Below, piece by piece: positions 1-6,029 of a stretch of DNA of 10,212 nt. The stretch comes from Thermohalobaculum sp039030915. GTDB lineage: Bacteria; Pseudomonadota; Alphaproteobacteria; Rhodobacterales; Rhodobacteraceae. Location of the stretch: positions 1-10,212 of the forward strand of contig JBCCDG010000150.1 in NCBI GenBank assembly GCA_039030915.1, in the 5' to 3' direction. The translations under genes were made by a program, and so were the position numbers. Under the pieces are notes generated by a model that did no database searches, was not told the origin of the DNA, and worked only from the letters and a program-made list of their open reading frames with translations. Positions within the stretch are counted from its first letter, which is position 1. Each line of letters opens with the position of its first letter.

Positions 1-1
1 C

Positions 2-337
2 ACGCGCGCTGTCGGCAAGTTCAACGCCATGAGGATGTGCCTCACGGGCAAGCCGGTGACGGGGTCCGAGGCGCTGCGCATGGGGCTCGCCTGCGACTGT
101 GTGCCGGATGCGGAAGTCGAGGCGACGGCGGTGAAGATGGCGCTCTCCATCGCGCGCATGCCCCCCTTCGCGGCACAGGCGGTGAAGGAGGCGATCGTGC
201 AGGGCGAGAGCGCGTCGCTCGAGGCCGGGCTGATGCTAGAGCGCAAGGCCTTCCAGCTCCTCTTCGCCACAGAGGATCGGCGCGAGGGCATGGCCGCCTT
301 CATCGAGAAGCGCCGGCCCGACTTCAAGGGACGCTAG
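2..337 (+). CDS. Enoyl-CoA hydratase/isomerase (crotonase family), C-terminal part only
   Basis: The gene enters from the left edge, so only its last 111 residues are visible; the frame is open from base 2 to the TAG at 335-337. Visible landmarks are those of the C-terminal half of a crotonase: a MCLTGKPVTGSEALRMGL-type segment (residues about 11-28) followed by the CxxVPDAE stretch, a helix beginning ARMPPFAAQAVKEAI, and the closing LLFATEDRREGMAAFIEKRR region that typifies short-chain enoyl-CoA hydratases. Family members hydrate trans-2-enoyl-CoA to 3-hydroxyacyl-CoA in fatty-acid or amino-acid breakdown in the cytoplasm. The oxyanion-hole and catalytic glutamate region lies outside the window, so activity and substrate cannot be judged. 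The family call is strong; the specific member is not resolved. Confidence 0.9.
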   Translation, partial: TRAVGKFNAMRMCLTGKPVTGSEALRMGLACDCVPDAEVEATAVKMALSIARMPPFAAQAVKEAIVQGESASLEAGLMLERKAFQLLFATEDRREGMAAFIEKRRPDFKGR

Positions 338-351
338 CGCAGACGCTGCGC
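337..351 (+). terminator. Possible hairpin at the end of the enoyl-CoA hydratase gene
   Basis: A perfect 6-bp inverted repeat GCGCAG-ACG-CTGCGC begins on the last base of the stop codon. No T-run follows, so it is at best a weak intrinsic terminator, and short GC palindromes arise easily at this base composition. Confidence 0.25.
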
Positions 352-371
352 CGCAGGCCCCGCACGGGCAC

Positions 372-437
372 GCTTTCGTAACGCATTTCGCTCAATTTCT
401 CCGTATCGAATCGCAGAGAAGATGGAGGAATGGGTAC
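372..437 (+). promoter_or_regulatory. AT-richer leader and ribosome binding site of the GAF gene
   Basis: The stretch from about 372 to 420 is clearly richer in A/T than its surroundings (runs such as CATTTCGCTCAATTTC), which makes it the likely promoter region of the next gene. No convincing -35/-10 pair could be assigned. GGAGG at 424-428 lies 9 bases before the ATG at 438. It selects that start over the ATGs at 422 and 430, which are in other frames. Confidence 0.35.
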
Positions 438-935
438 ATGCGTCAGATCGGCCAGCTCGCGGGCAGGAAGGGCACACCGCTGCTCGACAGCGTGGCGCGT
501 TCCGCGAGCCGGATCCTGCGCGCGCCGGTCGCCCTCATCACGGTCATCGACGACACGAGCGAGGAGCAGGTGTTTTGCGGCATGCGCGGCAGCGTCGGCG
601 CCTTCACCCCGCGGCGCGCCACACCGCTCAGCCACTCCATGTGCCGGACGGTGCGCGACATGAACGCTGTCCTGCGCGTGGAGGATACCCGCCGCGCGCC
701 GCGCTTTCGCGACAACGCGGCCGTCGGCGAGCTCGACGTCATCGCCTATCTCGGCGTCCCGCTCGTAATGCCGTCGACGGGGCCGGTGGGCGCCTTCTGC
801 GTGATCGACCGGGAGCCGCGAGCCTGGAGCGACGGGGATGTGGAGACGCTCGACGCGCTGGTGCCGGTGGCCGTCGAGGCGCTCCTGGTCGCGCCCTTTT
901 GCCGGAAGGCGGAGCGGCGGGTCCTGATGGCCTGA
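438..935 (+). CDS. Stand-alone GAF domain protein, 165 aa
   Basis: This protein is almost entirely one GAF domain. The core begins around residue 14 (LLDSVARSASRIL), followed by the ALITVIDD strand (32-39), the SHSMCRTV segment (65-72), the VEDTRRAPRFRDNAAV segment (81-96), YLGVPLV (104-110) and GAFCVID (118-124). This is the pattern of GAF domains found at the N-termini of sensor kinases and diguanylate cyclases. Here no output domain follows; the chain ends about 40 residues after CVID. GAF domains bind small ligands, cyclic nucleotides or haem, or sense redox state, and Cys69 and Cys121 occupy positions that are often Cys in this subgroup. A role as a small cytoplasmic sensor acting through a partner protein is inference. 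The good Shine-Dalgarno and the independent leader suggest its own transcription unit. The partner is not identifiable from the window. Confidence 0.85.
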   Translation: MRQIGQLAGRKGTPLLDSVARSASRILRAPVALITVIDDTSEEQVFCGMRGSVGAFTPRRATPLSHSMCRTVRDMNAVLRVEDTRRAPRFRDNAAVGELDVIAYLGVPLVMPSTGPVGAFCVIDREPRAWSDGDVETLDALVPVAVEALLVAPFCRKAERRVLMA

Positions 936-945
936 GGCCGGACGC

Positions 946-959
946 GCGGCAGGTGCCGC
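946..959 (+). terminator. Possible hairpin after the GAF gene
   Basis: A perfect inverted repeat GCGGCA-GG-TGCCGC starts 10 bases after the GAF stop codon. It has no T-tract, so termination by it alone is doubtful. Confidence 0.25.
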
Positions 960-1006
960 AGCATACGGCGACGGCGAGGGGGCGCACCGAAAGATCGCCC
1001 GAGCCC

Positions 1007-1044
1007 ATGCGCCCGCTTGCGATGCGATGCAGTGGGCGCATCGC
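1007..1044. repeat. Two overlapping, mutually exclusive 8-bp inverted repeats
   Basis: ATGCGCCC at 1007-1014 is the exact reverse complement of GGGCGCAT at 1034-1041. GCGATGCG at 1019-1026 is the exact reverse complement of CGCATCGC at 1037-1044. The two right arms overlap at 1037-1041, so an RNA could form one hairpin or the other but not both. They lie in the 257-base gap between the GAF gene and the SoxYZ-like gene, about 150 bases before the latter. Whether this is a switch or a GC-rich coincidence cannot be decided from one sequence. Confidence 0.4.
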
Positions 1045-1122
1045 GCTGAACGCTCTGCGCCATTTCCAGCTTCGCCCTGCCCCCTCCCAAGGTCGGATTG
1101 CCTGACGCTGGGCAAAGCCGAT

Positions 1123-1154
1123 GGGCCGCGATAGGCTGCCTGCCGGGCCGCGAT
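1123..1154. promoter_or_regulatory. 10-bp direct repeat GGGCCGCGAT upstream of the SoxYZ-like gene
   Basis: GGGCCGCGAT occurs at 1123-1132 and again at 1145-1154, a start-to-start distance of 22 bases, close to two helical turns. The pair ends 38 bases before the start codon at 1193. Same-face tandem sites like this suit a dimeric activator or response regulator. No -35/-10 hexamers could be recognised around it, so the regulatory role is inference. Confidence 0.4.
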
Positions 1155-1192
1155 GCCGCAAACGGCGCGCATGAGGCCAGGGAGGGAAAGAC

Positions 1193-2035
1193 ATGCTGAT
1201 CAGGCTCCTCGGCGCCCTTGCGCTCTCCGCGACCCTTGCCGCCCCCGCTTCGGCGGGCGGCTATCGCACGGTCGACTGGGCGGATCTGAAGGCCGAAATC
1301 TTCGGGGAGCGGGAGATCGCGCCCGCCCTCGGCCAGATCGTGCTGGAGGCGCCCCGCCGCTCGCCGGACGACCGCCGCGTGCCGGTCGATGTGAGCGCGC
1401 GGCTGAGGGATGGCACCCCGATCCGCAGCGTCACGATCATCATCGACGAAAACCCGATGCCCGTCTCGGCGCGCTTCGAGTTTCCCGAGCCGCGGAGGTC
1501 GGTGCGCCTCGGTGCCGATATGCGGCTGAACGGCCCCTCGCCCGTGCGCGCCGTGGTCGAGACGGCGGATGGCCGCCTCCTGATGACCGAGAAGCTCGTG
1601 AAGACCTCGGGCCTCGGCGCCTGCGCCGCGCCCCCTGTGGGCGACCCGGACGCCGCCATCGCCAGCATCGGCGAGATGCGCGCCGAAGTGCTCGGCGGGA
1701 CCGATGAGGGCGTGGCGATGAGTAGCAGTGCGACCGGCTCGGCACAGCCGATGGTCGAGCTTGCCGTCAAGCATCCGCAGCACACCGGATTGCAGATGGA
1801 CCAGATCACGCTCCTCTTCATCCAGGCGCGCTATGTCCATGAGCTCGAGGTGTCTGACAGCGATGGCGAGGGCGGTGAGCCCCTCTTCCGCCTTACAGGC
1901 TCGATCTCGCTCTCGGAGGATCCAGCGCTGCGCTTCGAGCTCAGCAACGCCGCCGCGGAGCGCATCGAGGTACGCTATACCGACACGGCCGGCAGCGAGA
2001 TTGCGCGCACGCTTCCGCTCGGCCCCGAAAGCTGA
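1193..2035 (+). CDS. Secreted fused SoxY-SoxZ-like carrier protein, 280 aa
   Basis: A signal peptide (hydrophobic core at residues 5-17, likely cleavage after APASA at 21) sends this protein to the periplasm. Residues about 25-147 form a SoxY-like domain that ends in a GLGACAAPP segment with the only cysteine, Cys144, in the place of the SoxY GGCGG carrier cysteine. Residues about 185-276 form a SoxZ-like domain, recognisable by VKHPQHTGLQMDQ (192-204) and the beta strands that follow. The fused arrangement matches the family known as quinoprotein dehydrogenase-associated SoxYZ-like carriers. In thiosulfate oxidation SoxYZ carries sulfur intermediates on the SoxY cysteine; what the fused relatives carry is not settled. 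No PQQ dehydrogenase, cytochrome or other sox gene is visible nearby. GGAGG at 1181-1185, 7 bases upstream, supports the ATG chosen. Family assignment is confident; the role is open. Confidence 0.85.
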   Translation: MLIRLLGALALSATLAAPASAGGYRTVDWADLKAEIFGEREIAPALGQIVLEAPRRSPDDRRVPVDVSARLRDGTPIRSVTIIIDENPMPVSARFEFPEPRRSVRLGADMRLNGPSPVRAVVETADGRLLMTEKLVKTSGLGACAAPPVGDPDAAIASIGEMRAEVLGGTDEGVAMSSSATGSAQPMVELAVKHPQHTGLQMDQITLLFIQARYVHELEVSDSDGEGGEPLFRLTGSISLSEDPALRFELSNAAAERIEVRYTDTAGSEIARTLPLGPES

Positions 2036-2067
2036 CGCCTGGGTCAACGCCAAAGCATGGATGCGCT

Positions 2068-2100
2068 GCCGGCCCAAAGCAGTTGACGACGAGGGCCGGC
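2068..2100 (+). promoter_or_regulatory. Hairpin between SoxYZ-like and TRAP receptor genes, with a TTGACG in its loop
   Basis: GCCGGCCC at 2068-2075 pairs perfectly with GGGCCGGC at 2093-2100 around a 17-base loop. It begins 33 bases after the SoxYZ-like stop codon and has no T-run after it. The loop contains TTGACG (2083-2088), similar to a -35 box, but no recognisable -10 follows at the right distance. It may be a terminator-like or processing structure, or part of the receptor promoter. Confidence 0.35.
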
Positions 2101-2121
2101 GCTGTCGATGGTACGCCCAGA

Positions 2122-2143
2122 GCCCCGCGACGCATGACGGGGC
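2122..2143 (+). promoter_or_regulatory. Hairpin just before the TRAP receptor ribosome binding site
   Basis: GCCCCG at 2122-2127 pairs with CGGGGC at 2138-2143 around a 10-base loop. The purine-rich ribosome binding site AGGGAGGA (2148-2155) starts only 4 bases later and stays unpaired. A stem in this place could protect the 5' end of the receptor mRNA. This is inference from position alone. Confidence 0.3.
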
Positions 2144-2160
2144 GCTCAGGGAGGAATACC

Positions 2161-3342
2161 ATGACGCTTCGCTTCGCCACCTCGGCCGCGGCTCTTGCCG
2201 CCGTTCTCGCCTTCGGTGCAGGCGCCGCACTGGCAGACGATCATATCGAATTGCCGGGTCAGCTCGCCTGGACCGCCTATGGCACTGGCTCGGCCGGCTA
2301 CAATCAGTCCGTCGCCATCGGCGCGGCGCTGAAGAACGTGGCGGGCGTGAACCTCCGCGTGCTGCCGGGCAAGAATGACGTGGCGCGGTCAGAGCCGCTG
2401 CGCCAGGGCAAGGTGCAGTTCTCCGCCACGGGCGTCGGCGGCTCGTTCATGGCGCAGGAGGGCGTCTTCCAGTTCGGCGCGGAGAACTGGGGCCCGCAGC
2501 CGGTCCGCGTGCTGCTGGCGAACAATGGCGGCACCGTCGGGCTGGCCATGGGCGTGGCCGCGGATGTCTGCGAGGATGTGGGCAAGCCGAATTGCGAGGG
2601 CTTCGAGTATTCGGACCTCAAGGGCAAGCGCGTGGCCTATGTCCGCGGCGCCCCGGCGCTCAACGTGAACAACGAGGCTTATCTCGCCTATGGCGGACTG
2701 ACCTGGGACGACGTGGAGCGGGTGGAGTTCGGCGGGTTCACCGATAGCTGGAAGGGCATGGGCAACGATCAGGTCGATGCGGTCTTCGCCTCGACCAATT
2801 CGGGCCGAACCTACGAGCAGGAGACGAACCCGCGCGGGCTCTACTGGCCGCCGATCGACCCCGCGAATGCCGAGGGGCTGGCGCGCATGCAGGCCGTTGC
2901 GCCCTTCTTCTCGCCGATGATGGCCAAGGTGGGCGCGACCATCGACGGGACCGATGGGACGCCGACCGCAGGCTACGCCTATCCTGTGCTGATCGCCATG
3001 GCCGACCAGGACACCGACCTCGTCTACAACATGACCAAGGCGATGGTGGAGCTTTTCCCGGAGTATGACGGCAACGCCCCGGGCATCGCCGGCTGGTCCA
3101 TGGACAAGCAGAATTTCGAATGGGTGGCCCCCTACCACGAAGGCGCGATCAAGTACTTCAAGGAAGCCGGCGTCTGGTCGGACGCCGCACAGGCCCACAA
3201 CGACAACCTGATCGCACGGCAGGAGGCGCTGGCCGCCGCCTGGGAGGAACTAAAGGCCGAGGGGCCCGAGGACTGGGCCGCCGCCTGGGACGCGAAGCGC
3301 CGCGCCGCGCTCGAGGCCGGCGGCTTCGAGGTGGTCTTCTGA
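2161..3342 (+). CDS. TAXI-family TRAP transporter periplasmic solute receptor, 393 aa
   Basis: This is the extracytoplasmic substrate-binding component of a TRAP transporter, which captures a solute in the periplasm and hands it to the membrane permease for ion-coupled uptake. The first 25 residues form a signal peptide (hydrophobic run 9-24, cleavage likely after GAALA). The mature protein has the TAXI-type glycine-rich start WTAYGTGSAGYNQS (37-50), a FSATGVGGSFMAQEG stretch (87-101), LKGKRVAYV (153-161) and the closing PYHEGAIKYFKEAGVW (324-339), followed by a charged helical tail of about 50 residues. Cys137 and Cys145 could form a disulfide. The start at 2161 is preferred over an upstream in-frame ATG at 2083 because it has AGGGAGGA 5 bases upstream and places the signal peptide at the N-terminus. 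Known TAXI ligands include dicarboxylates and amino acids; the substrate here cannot be read from sequence. Confidence 0.92.
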   Translation: MTLRFATSAAALAAVLAFGAGAALADDHIELPGQLAWTAYGTGSAGYNQSVAIGAALKNVAGVNLRVLPGKNDVARSEPLRQGKVQFSATGVGGSFMAQEGVFQFGAENWGPQPVRVLLANNGGTVGLAMGVAADVCEDVGKPNCEGFEYSDLKGKRVAYVRGAPALNVNNEAYLAYGGLTWDDVERVEFGGFTDSWKGMGNDQVDAVFASTNSGRTYEQETNPRGLYWPPIDPANAEGLARMQAVAPFFSPMMAKVGATIDGTDGTPTAGYAYPVLIAMADQDTDLVYNMTKAMVELFPEYDGNAPGIAGWSMDKQNFEWVAPYHEGAIKYFKEAGVWSDAAQAHNDNLIARQEALAAAWEELKAEGPEDWAAAWDAKRRAALEAGGFEVVF

Positions 3343-3365
3343 CCGGCTGATCCGGGAACGCGCCG

Positions 3366-5360
3366 GTGAGCGCGGAAGGACCCTCTCCCCGGCCCTCCCC
3401 CTCGACGGGGGAGGGTGCGCCAGCGGCCGGTGGCAGAACGTCGCTGGAGCGGCTCGAGCGCGGTATCGTCATCGGTGCCACGCTCCTCGCCGTCGGGCTT
3501 GCGATCCATCAGCTCTTCAACCTCGCCCTCTTCGGCGTGGTGCTGATCGAGGGGCGCTATCTCTATCTGCTGGCGGGGCTCTTCCTCGCGGCGCTCTTCC
3601 TCAGCTTCCGCGCCGTGCCGGGCATGGCGGGACCGGCGCGGGCCTATGACTGGGCGCTGGCGGCACTGTCTCTCCTCGCCGCGGGCTTCTTCGCCTGGAC
3701 GGCGGAGGACGCGCTCGACATGGGCTGGGAGTATGCCGCGCCCGATGAGGCGGTCTGGGCCTCTCTGCTCCTCTATCTCCTGATCCTCGAGGGCGTCCGA
3801 CGGACGGGCGGCACGCTGCTCTTCGCGATCGTGCTCTTCTTCTCGCTCTATCCGACCTTCGCCGATCAGGTGCCGAACCCGCTGAACGGCTTCTCGCAGC
3901 CCTTCTGGGACACCGTGCCCTATCACATGATCTCGGCGGAAAGCTCCTTCGGCATCCCGATGAAGGCGTTCGGCAGCCTCGTCATCGGCTTCATCCTCTT
4001 CGGCGCGGTGCTGGCGCGCACGGGCGGCGGCGCCTTCTTCAACGACCTCGCCCTCGCGCTCGTGGGACAATACAGGGGCGGGGCCGCCAAGGTCGCGATC
4101 TTCGCCAGCGGCTTCATGGGCTCGATGTCCGGATCGGTCATCTCGAACGTGCTGACGACGGGTGCCGTCTCGATCCCGGCCATGAAGCGCACTGGGTTCG
4201 AGAGCCGGACGGCGGCGGCGACCGAGGCCTGCGCCTCCACGGGCGGCGTGCTGATGCCGCCGATCATGGGCGCGACCGCCTTTATCATGGCGCAGTTTCT
4301 GGGCCGGCCTTATGTCGAGATCGCGCTGGCCGCCGCCATTCCGTCGGCACTCTTCTATTTCGGGCTCTTCACCCAGATCGACGCCTATGCGGCGCGGCGG
4401 GGACTGAAGGGCCTGCCTCGGCCTGACCTGCCGCGGCTCGGCGACACCATGCGCTCGGGCTGGATCTATCTGTCGGTCTTCGCGCTCCTGCTCTTCTTCA
4501 TGATCGTGCTGCGCCAGGACACGCTGGCGCCCTTCTGGGCGGTGGGGCTCCTCCTGATCGTCAACCAGCTCCGGCGCTCGACGAGGCTCGACCTCGAGGG
4601 CTTTGCCGACATGATCTGGGGGACCGGCAAGGCGCTGGCGGAGCTGACGGGCGTGCTCCTCGGCATCGGGCTCATCGTGGGCGCCTTCTCGGCCACGGGG
4701 CTGGCGGGCACGCTGGTCAACGACCTCATCTTCCTCGCTGGCGACAGCATCATGGCGCTTCTCTTCATGGGCGCACTCACGGCCTTCGTCTTCGGCATGG
4801 GGATGACGGTGACGGCCTGCTACATCTTCCTTGCCGTGGTGCTGGCACCCGCCCTCGAGCAGGCCGGGCTCAACGTACTCGCCGTGCACCTCTTCATCCT
4901 CTACTGGGGGATGGTGAGCTACATCACTCCGCCGGTCGCCCTCGGCGCCTTCGCGGCGGCGACGCTGGCAGGCGCCTCGGCCTTCCGGACCGGGCTGGAG
5001 GCGATGCGGCTTGGCGGCGTGATCTACATCGTGCCGTTCTTCTTCGTGCTGAACCCGGCGCTGGTGGGCGAGGCAGGCGCCTTCGAGGTGATCACGGTCT
5101 TCATCACGGCGATGCTGGGCGTCTGGCTGATGTCCGGCGCAATGCAGGGGCATGTGAGCCTCGTCGGCGGGCTCGGCTCGGGCGCGGCGGGCGCGGGGCT
5201 TCGTCTGGCGCTCTTCCTTGCGGGGCTCCTCATCGCGGCGCCGGGGGCCACGGTGCTCGATCTCGGGATCGGGCATTGGGAGATTACGGGAATTGGCGTG
5301 GTCCTCGCGATCCTGCCGCTGTCACTTGCCCGCCGCCAGCAAGGCGGCCGCCCCGCCTGA
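3366..5360 (+). CDS. TRAP transporter fused permease (4TM + 12TM, DctQ-DctM fusion), 664 aa
   Basis: This inner-membrane permease is the usual partner of a TAXI receptor and starts 23 bases after it. The N-terminal part (about residues 33-165) has four hydrophobic segments of the DctQ type. The rest is a DctM-like domain with the hallmark stretches GSMSGSVISNVLTTGAVSI (252-270) and EACASTGGVLMPPIMGA (287-303), in which conserved glycines and serines line the transport path, followed by many further membrane helices up to about residue 655. The start is a GTG with only a weak GGGAA 7 bases upstream. No other ordinary start codon is in frame between the upstream TGA at 3348 and the first helix, so GTG at 3366 is the best call. 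Residues 6-20 are unusual, Pro/Ser/Gly-rich, and are encoded by a palindromic repeat. Family certain; substrate unknown. Confidence 0.93.
   Translation: MSAEGPSPRPSPSTGEGAPAAGGRTSLERLERGIVIGATLLAVGLAIHQLFNLALFGVVLIEGRYLYLLAGLFLAALFLSFRAVPGMAGPARAYDWALAALSLLAAGFFAWTAEDALDMGWEYAAPDEAVWASLLLYLLILEGVRRTGGTLLFAIVLFFSLYPTFADQVPNPLNGFSQPFWDTVPYHMISAESSFGIPMKAFGSLVIGFILFGAVLARTGGGAFFNDLALALVGQYRGGAAKVAIFASGFMGSMSGSVISNVLTTGAVSIPAMKRTGFESRTAAATEACASTGGVLMPPIMGATAFIMAQFLGRPYVEIALAAAIPSALFYFGLFTQIDAYAARRGLKGLPRPDLPRLGDTMRSGWIYLSVFALLLFFMIVLRQDTLAPFWAVGLLLIVNQLRRSTRLDLEGFADMIWGTGKALAELTGVLLGIGLIVGAFSATGLAGTLVNDLIFLAGDSIMALLFMGALTAFVFGMGMTVTACYIFLAVVLAPALEQAGLNVLAVHLFILYWGMVSYITPPVALGAFAAATLAGASAFRTGLEAMRLGGVIYIVPFFFVLNPALVGEAGAFEVITVFITAMLGVWLMSGAMQGHVSLVGGLGSGAAGAGLRLALFLAGLLIAAPGATVLDLGIGHWEITGIGVVLAILPLSLARRQQGGRPA
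3393..3415. repeat. C/G-tract palindromic repeat inside the permease 5' end
   Basis: CCCTCCCCC (3393-3401) and GGGGGAGGG (3407-3415) are perfect 9-bp reverse complements around TCGAC. The flanking CCCTCTCCCCGG continues the C-rich arm. This sequence type resembles the short dispersed palindromes common between genes in GC-rich proteobacteria, and its translation (PSPRPSPSTGEG) is typical of such elements read as protein. It lies about 30 bases after the permease start codon and could form a strong RNA stem between the receptor and permease reading frames. Confidence 0.6.
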
Positions 5361-5372
5361 GGGAAGCGGCCG
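5345..5372 (+). terminator. Possible hairpin across the permease stop codon
   Basis: CGGCCGC at 5345-5351 pairs with GCGGCCG at 5366-5372 around a 14-base loop holding the TGA stop. There is no T-tract. Its place between converging genes makes a terminator role plausible but unproven. Confidence 0.3.
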
Positions 5373-5393
5373 GCACTATCGGGTGCGACGGGC

Positions 5394-5675
5394 TCAACGC
5401 CAGCGCATGCGGTAGAAGAGGAGCGCCGCAAAGCCGAGCGCAAGGAGCGGCAGCGCAGCGGACGCCGCCGTCTCTTCGGACGCGACCTCGGCAACCGGCT
5501 CCGCTGCCGCAGCCTCCGCGCCCTGGGCGAGCGAAGACGCCCCAAACGCCGCAAGGCAGATGGCCCCGAGCAGCAGGAGCGGCAGGAAGATCTGAGGCAG
5601 GCGGCGGCCCGTTGGCGACGCGACCTTGGCGTCGAGATGCGGGAGCATCGGGGGCGAGCGGTGGAAGAAGATCAT
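5394..5675 (-). CDS. Small predicted membrane or exported protein of unknown function, 93 aa
   Basis: I do not recognise this protein. It has a polar, His/Pro-containing N-terminus (1-27), a first hydrophobic segment LPQIFLPLLLLGAICLAAF (26-44) that could be an uncleaved anchor or a late signal peptide ending near SSLAQ, a low-complexity Ala/Glu stretch (51-70), then a second hydrophobic segment LPLLALGFAALLFY (75-88) and a basic tail RMRWR. The end recalls tripartite sorting tails (short motif, membrane helix, basic residues), but no known PEP-CTERM or LPXTG signature is present. AAAGGA at 5685-5690 lies 9 bases before the ATG at 5673-5675, supporting this start over the much longer open frame that reaches 5993. 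It converges with the TRAP permease gene and follows the E1 gene on the same strand. Moderately sure that it is real. Confidence 0.55.
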   Translation of the reverse strand: MIFFHRSPPMLPHLDAKVASPTGRRLPQIFLPLLLLGAICLAAFGASSLAQGAEAAAAEPVAEVASEETAASAALPLLALGFAALLFYRMRWR

Positions 5676-6029
5676 CGGCGGGCATCCTTTCACGCAAAGA
5701 AACGGGACAAAGCGCGGTGTCGCGCCTGATGCGGCCACGGCACGCTCAGGTGCCCTTCTGGCCAGTCTGGGTATGCGAGTCGGCCCGGCCGCGCCCTTTA
5801 CGCAGCACGTCCTCGCGGCGCGCGAGGCATTCCGCGCATGCGCCGTCGCCTTTCCGAGGGTCCCGTTCGCGGGCATCCGCTCATCATGCCGGCCGACACG
5901 CAGAATGGCGTGACTGGATGAACGGTCCGTTACCGCCGCCGGAGCGCGATTGCCATCGACCCGAGGTACGACGCCGCGCCCGCCCCGCGCCACCGACCGC
6001 GGTGGGCGCCGGTCAGGCCGGTCGCGGGA
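5676..6029. other. Gene-poor gap of about 350 bases between the E1 gene and the small membrane protein
   Basis: I see no convincing gene, tRNA or repeat array here. The open frames crossing it have no ribosome binding site or recognisable domain. It holds a perfect palindrome GCGCATGCGC (5834-5843), an odd palindrome AACGGTCCGTT (5921-5931) and a hairpin near its right end. Part of it must serve as 5' leader for the small minus-strand gene, but no promoter hexamers could be identified. Confidence 0.5.
5987..6009 (-). terminator. Possible hairpin downstream of the E1 gene
   Basis: CCACCG (5990-5995) and CGGTGG (6000-6005) are perfect complements around a 4-base loop. The stem can extend by three pairs if one G is bulged. 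It begins about 20 bases after the E1 stop codon on the minus strand. No U-run follows. Confidence 0.3.

Noticed and set aside
2083..2160. Upstream ATG extending the TAXI receptor by 26 residues
   Set aside because: The extension is polar and Arg-rich, would bury the signal peptide, and has no good ribosome binding site, unlike the ATG at 2161.
746..2230. 494-codon minus-strand open frame across the SoxYZ-like gene
   Set aside because: It runs antisense to a well-supported secreted protein and has no recognisable domain.
3132..5276. 714-codon open frame antisense to the TRAP permease
   Set aside because: Its protein is a low-complexity Arg/Glu/His-rich chain with no domain, caused by GC-biased codons opposite a long membrane-protein gene.
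5676..5993. N-terminal extension of the small membrane protein to 199 residues
   Set aside because: The extra 106 residues are Arg/Ala-rich without structure, and the well-spaced AAAGGA supports the shorter start.
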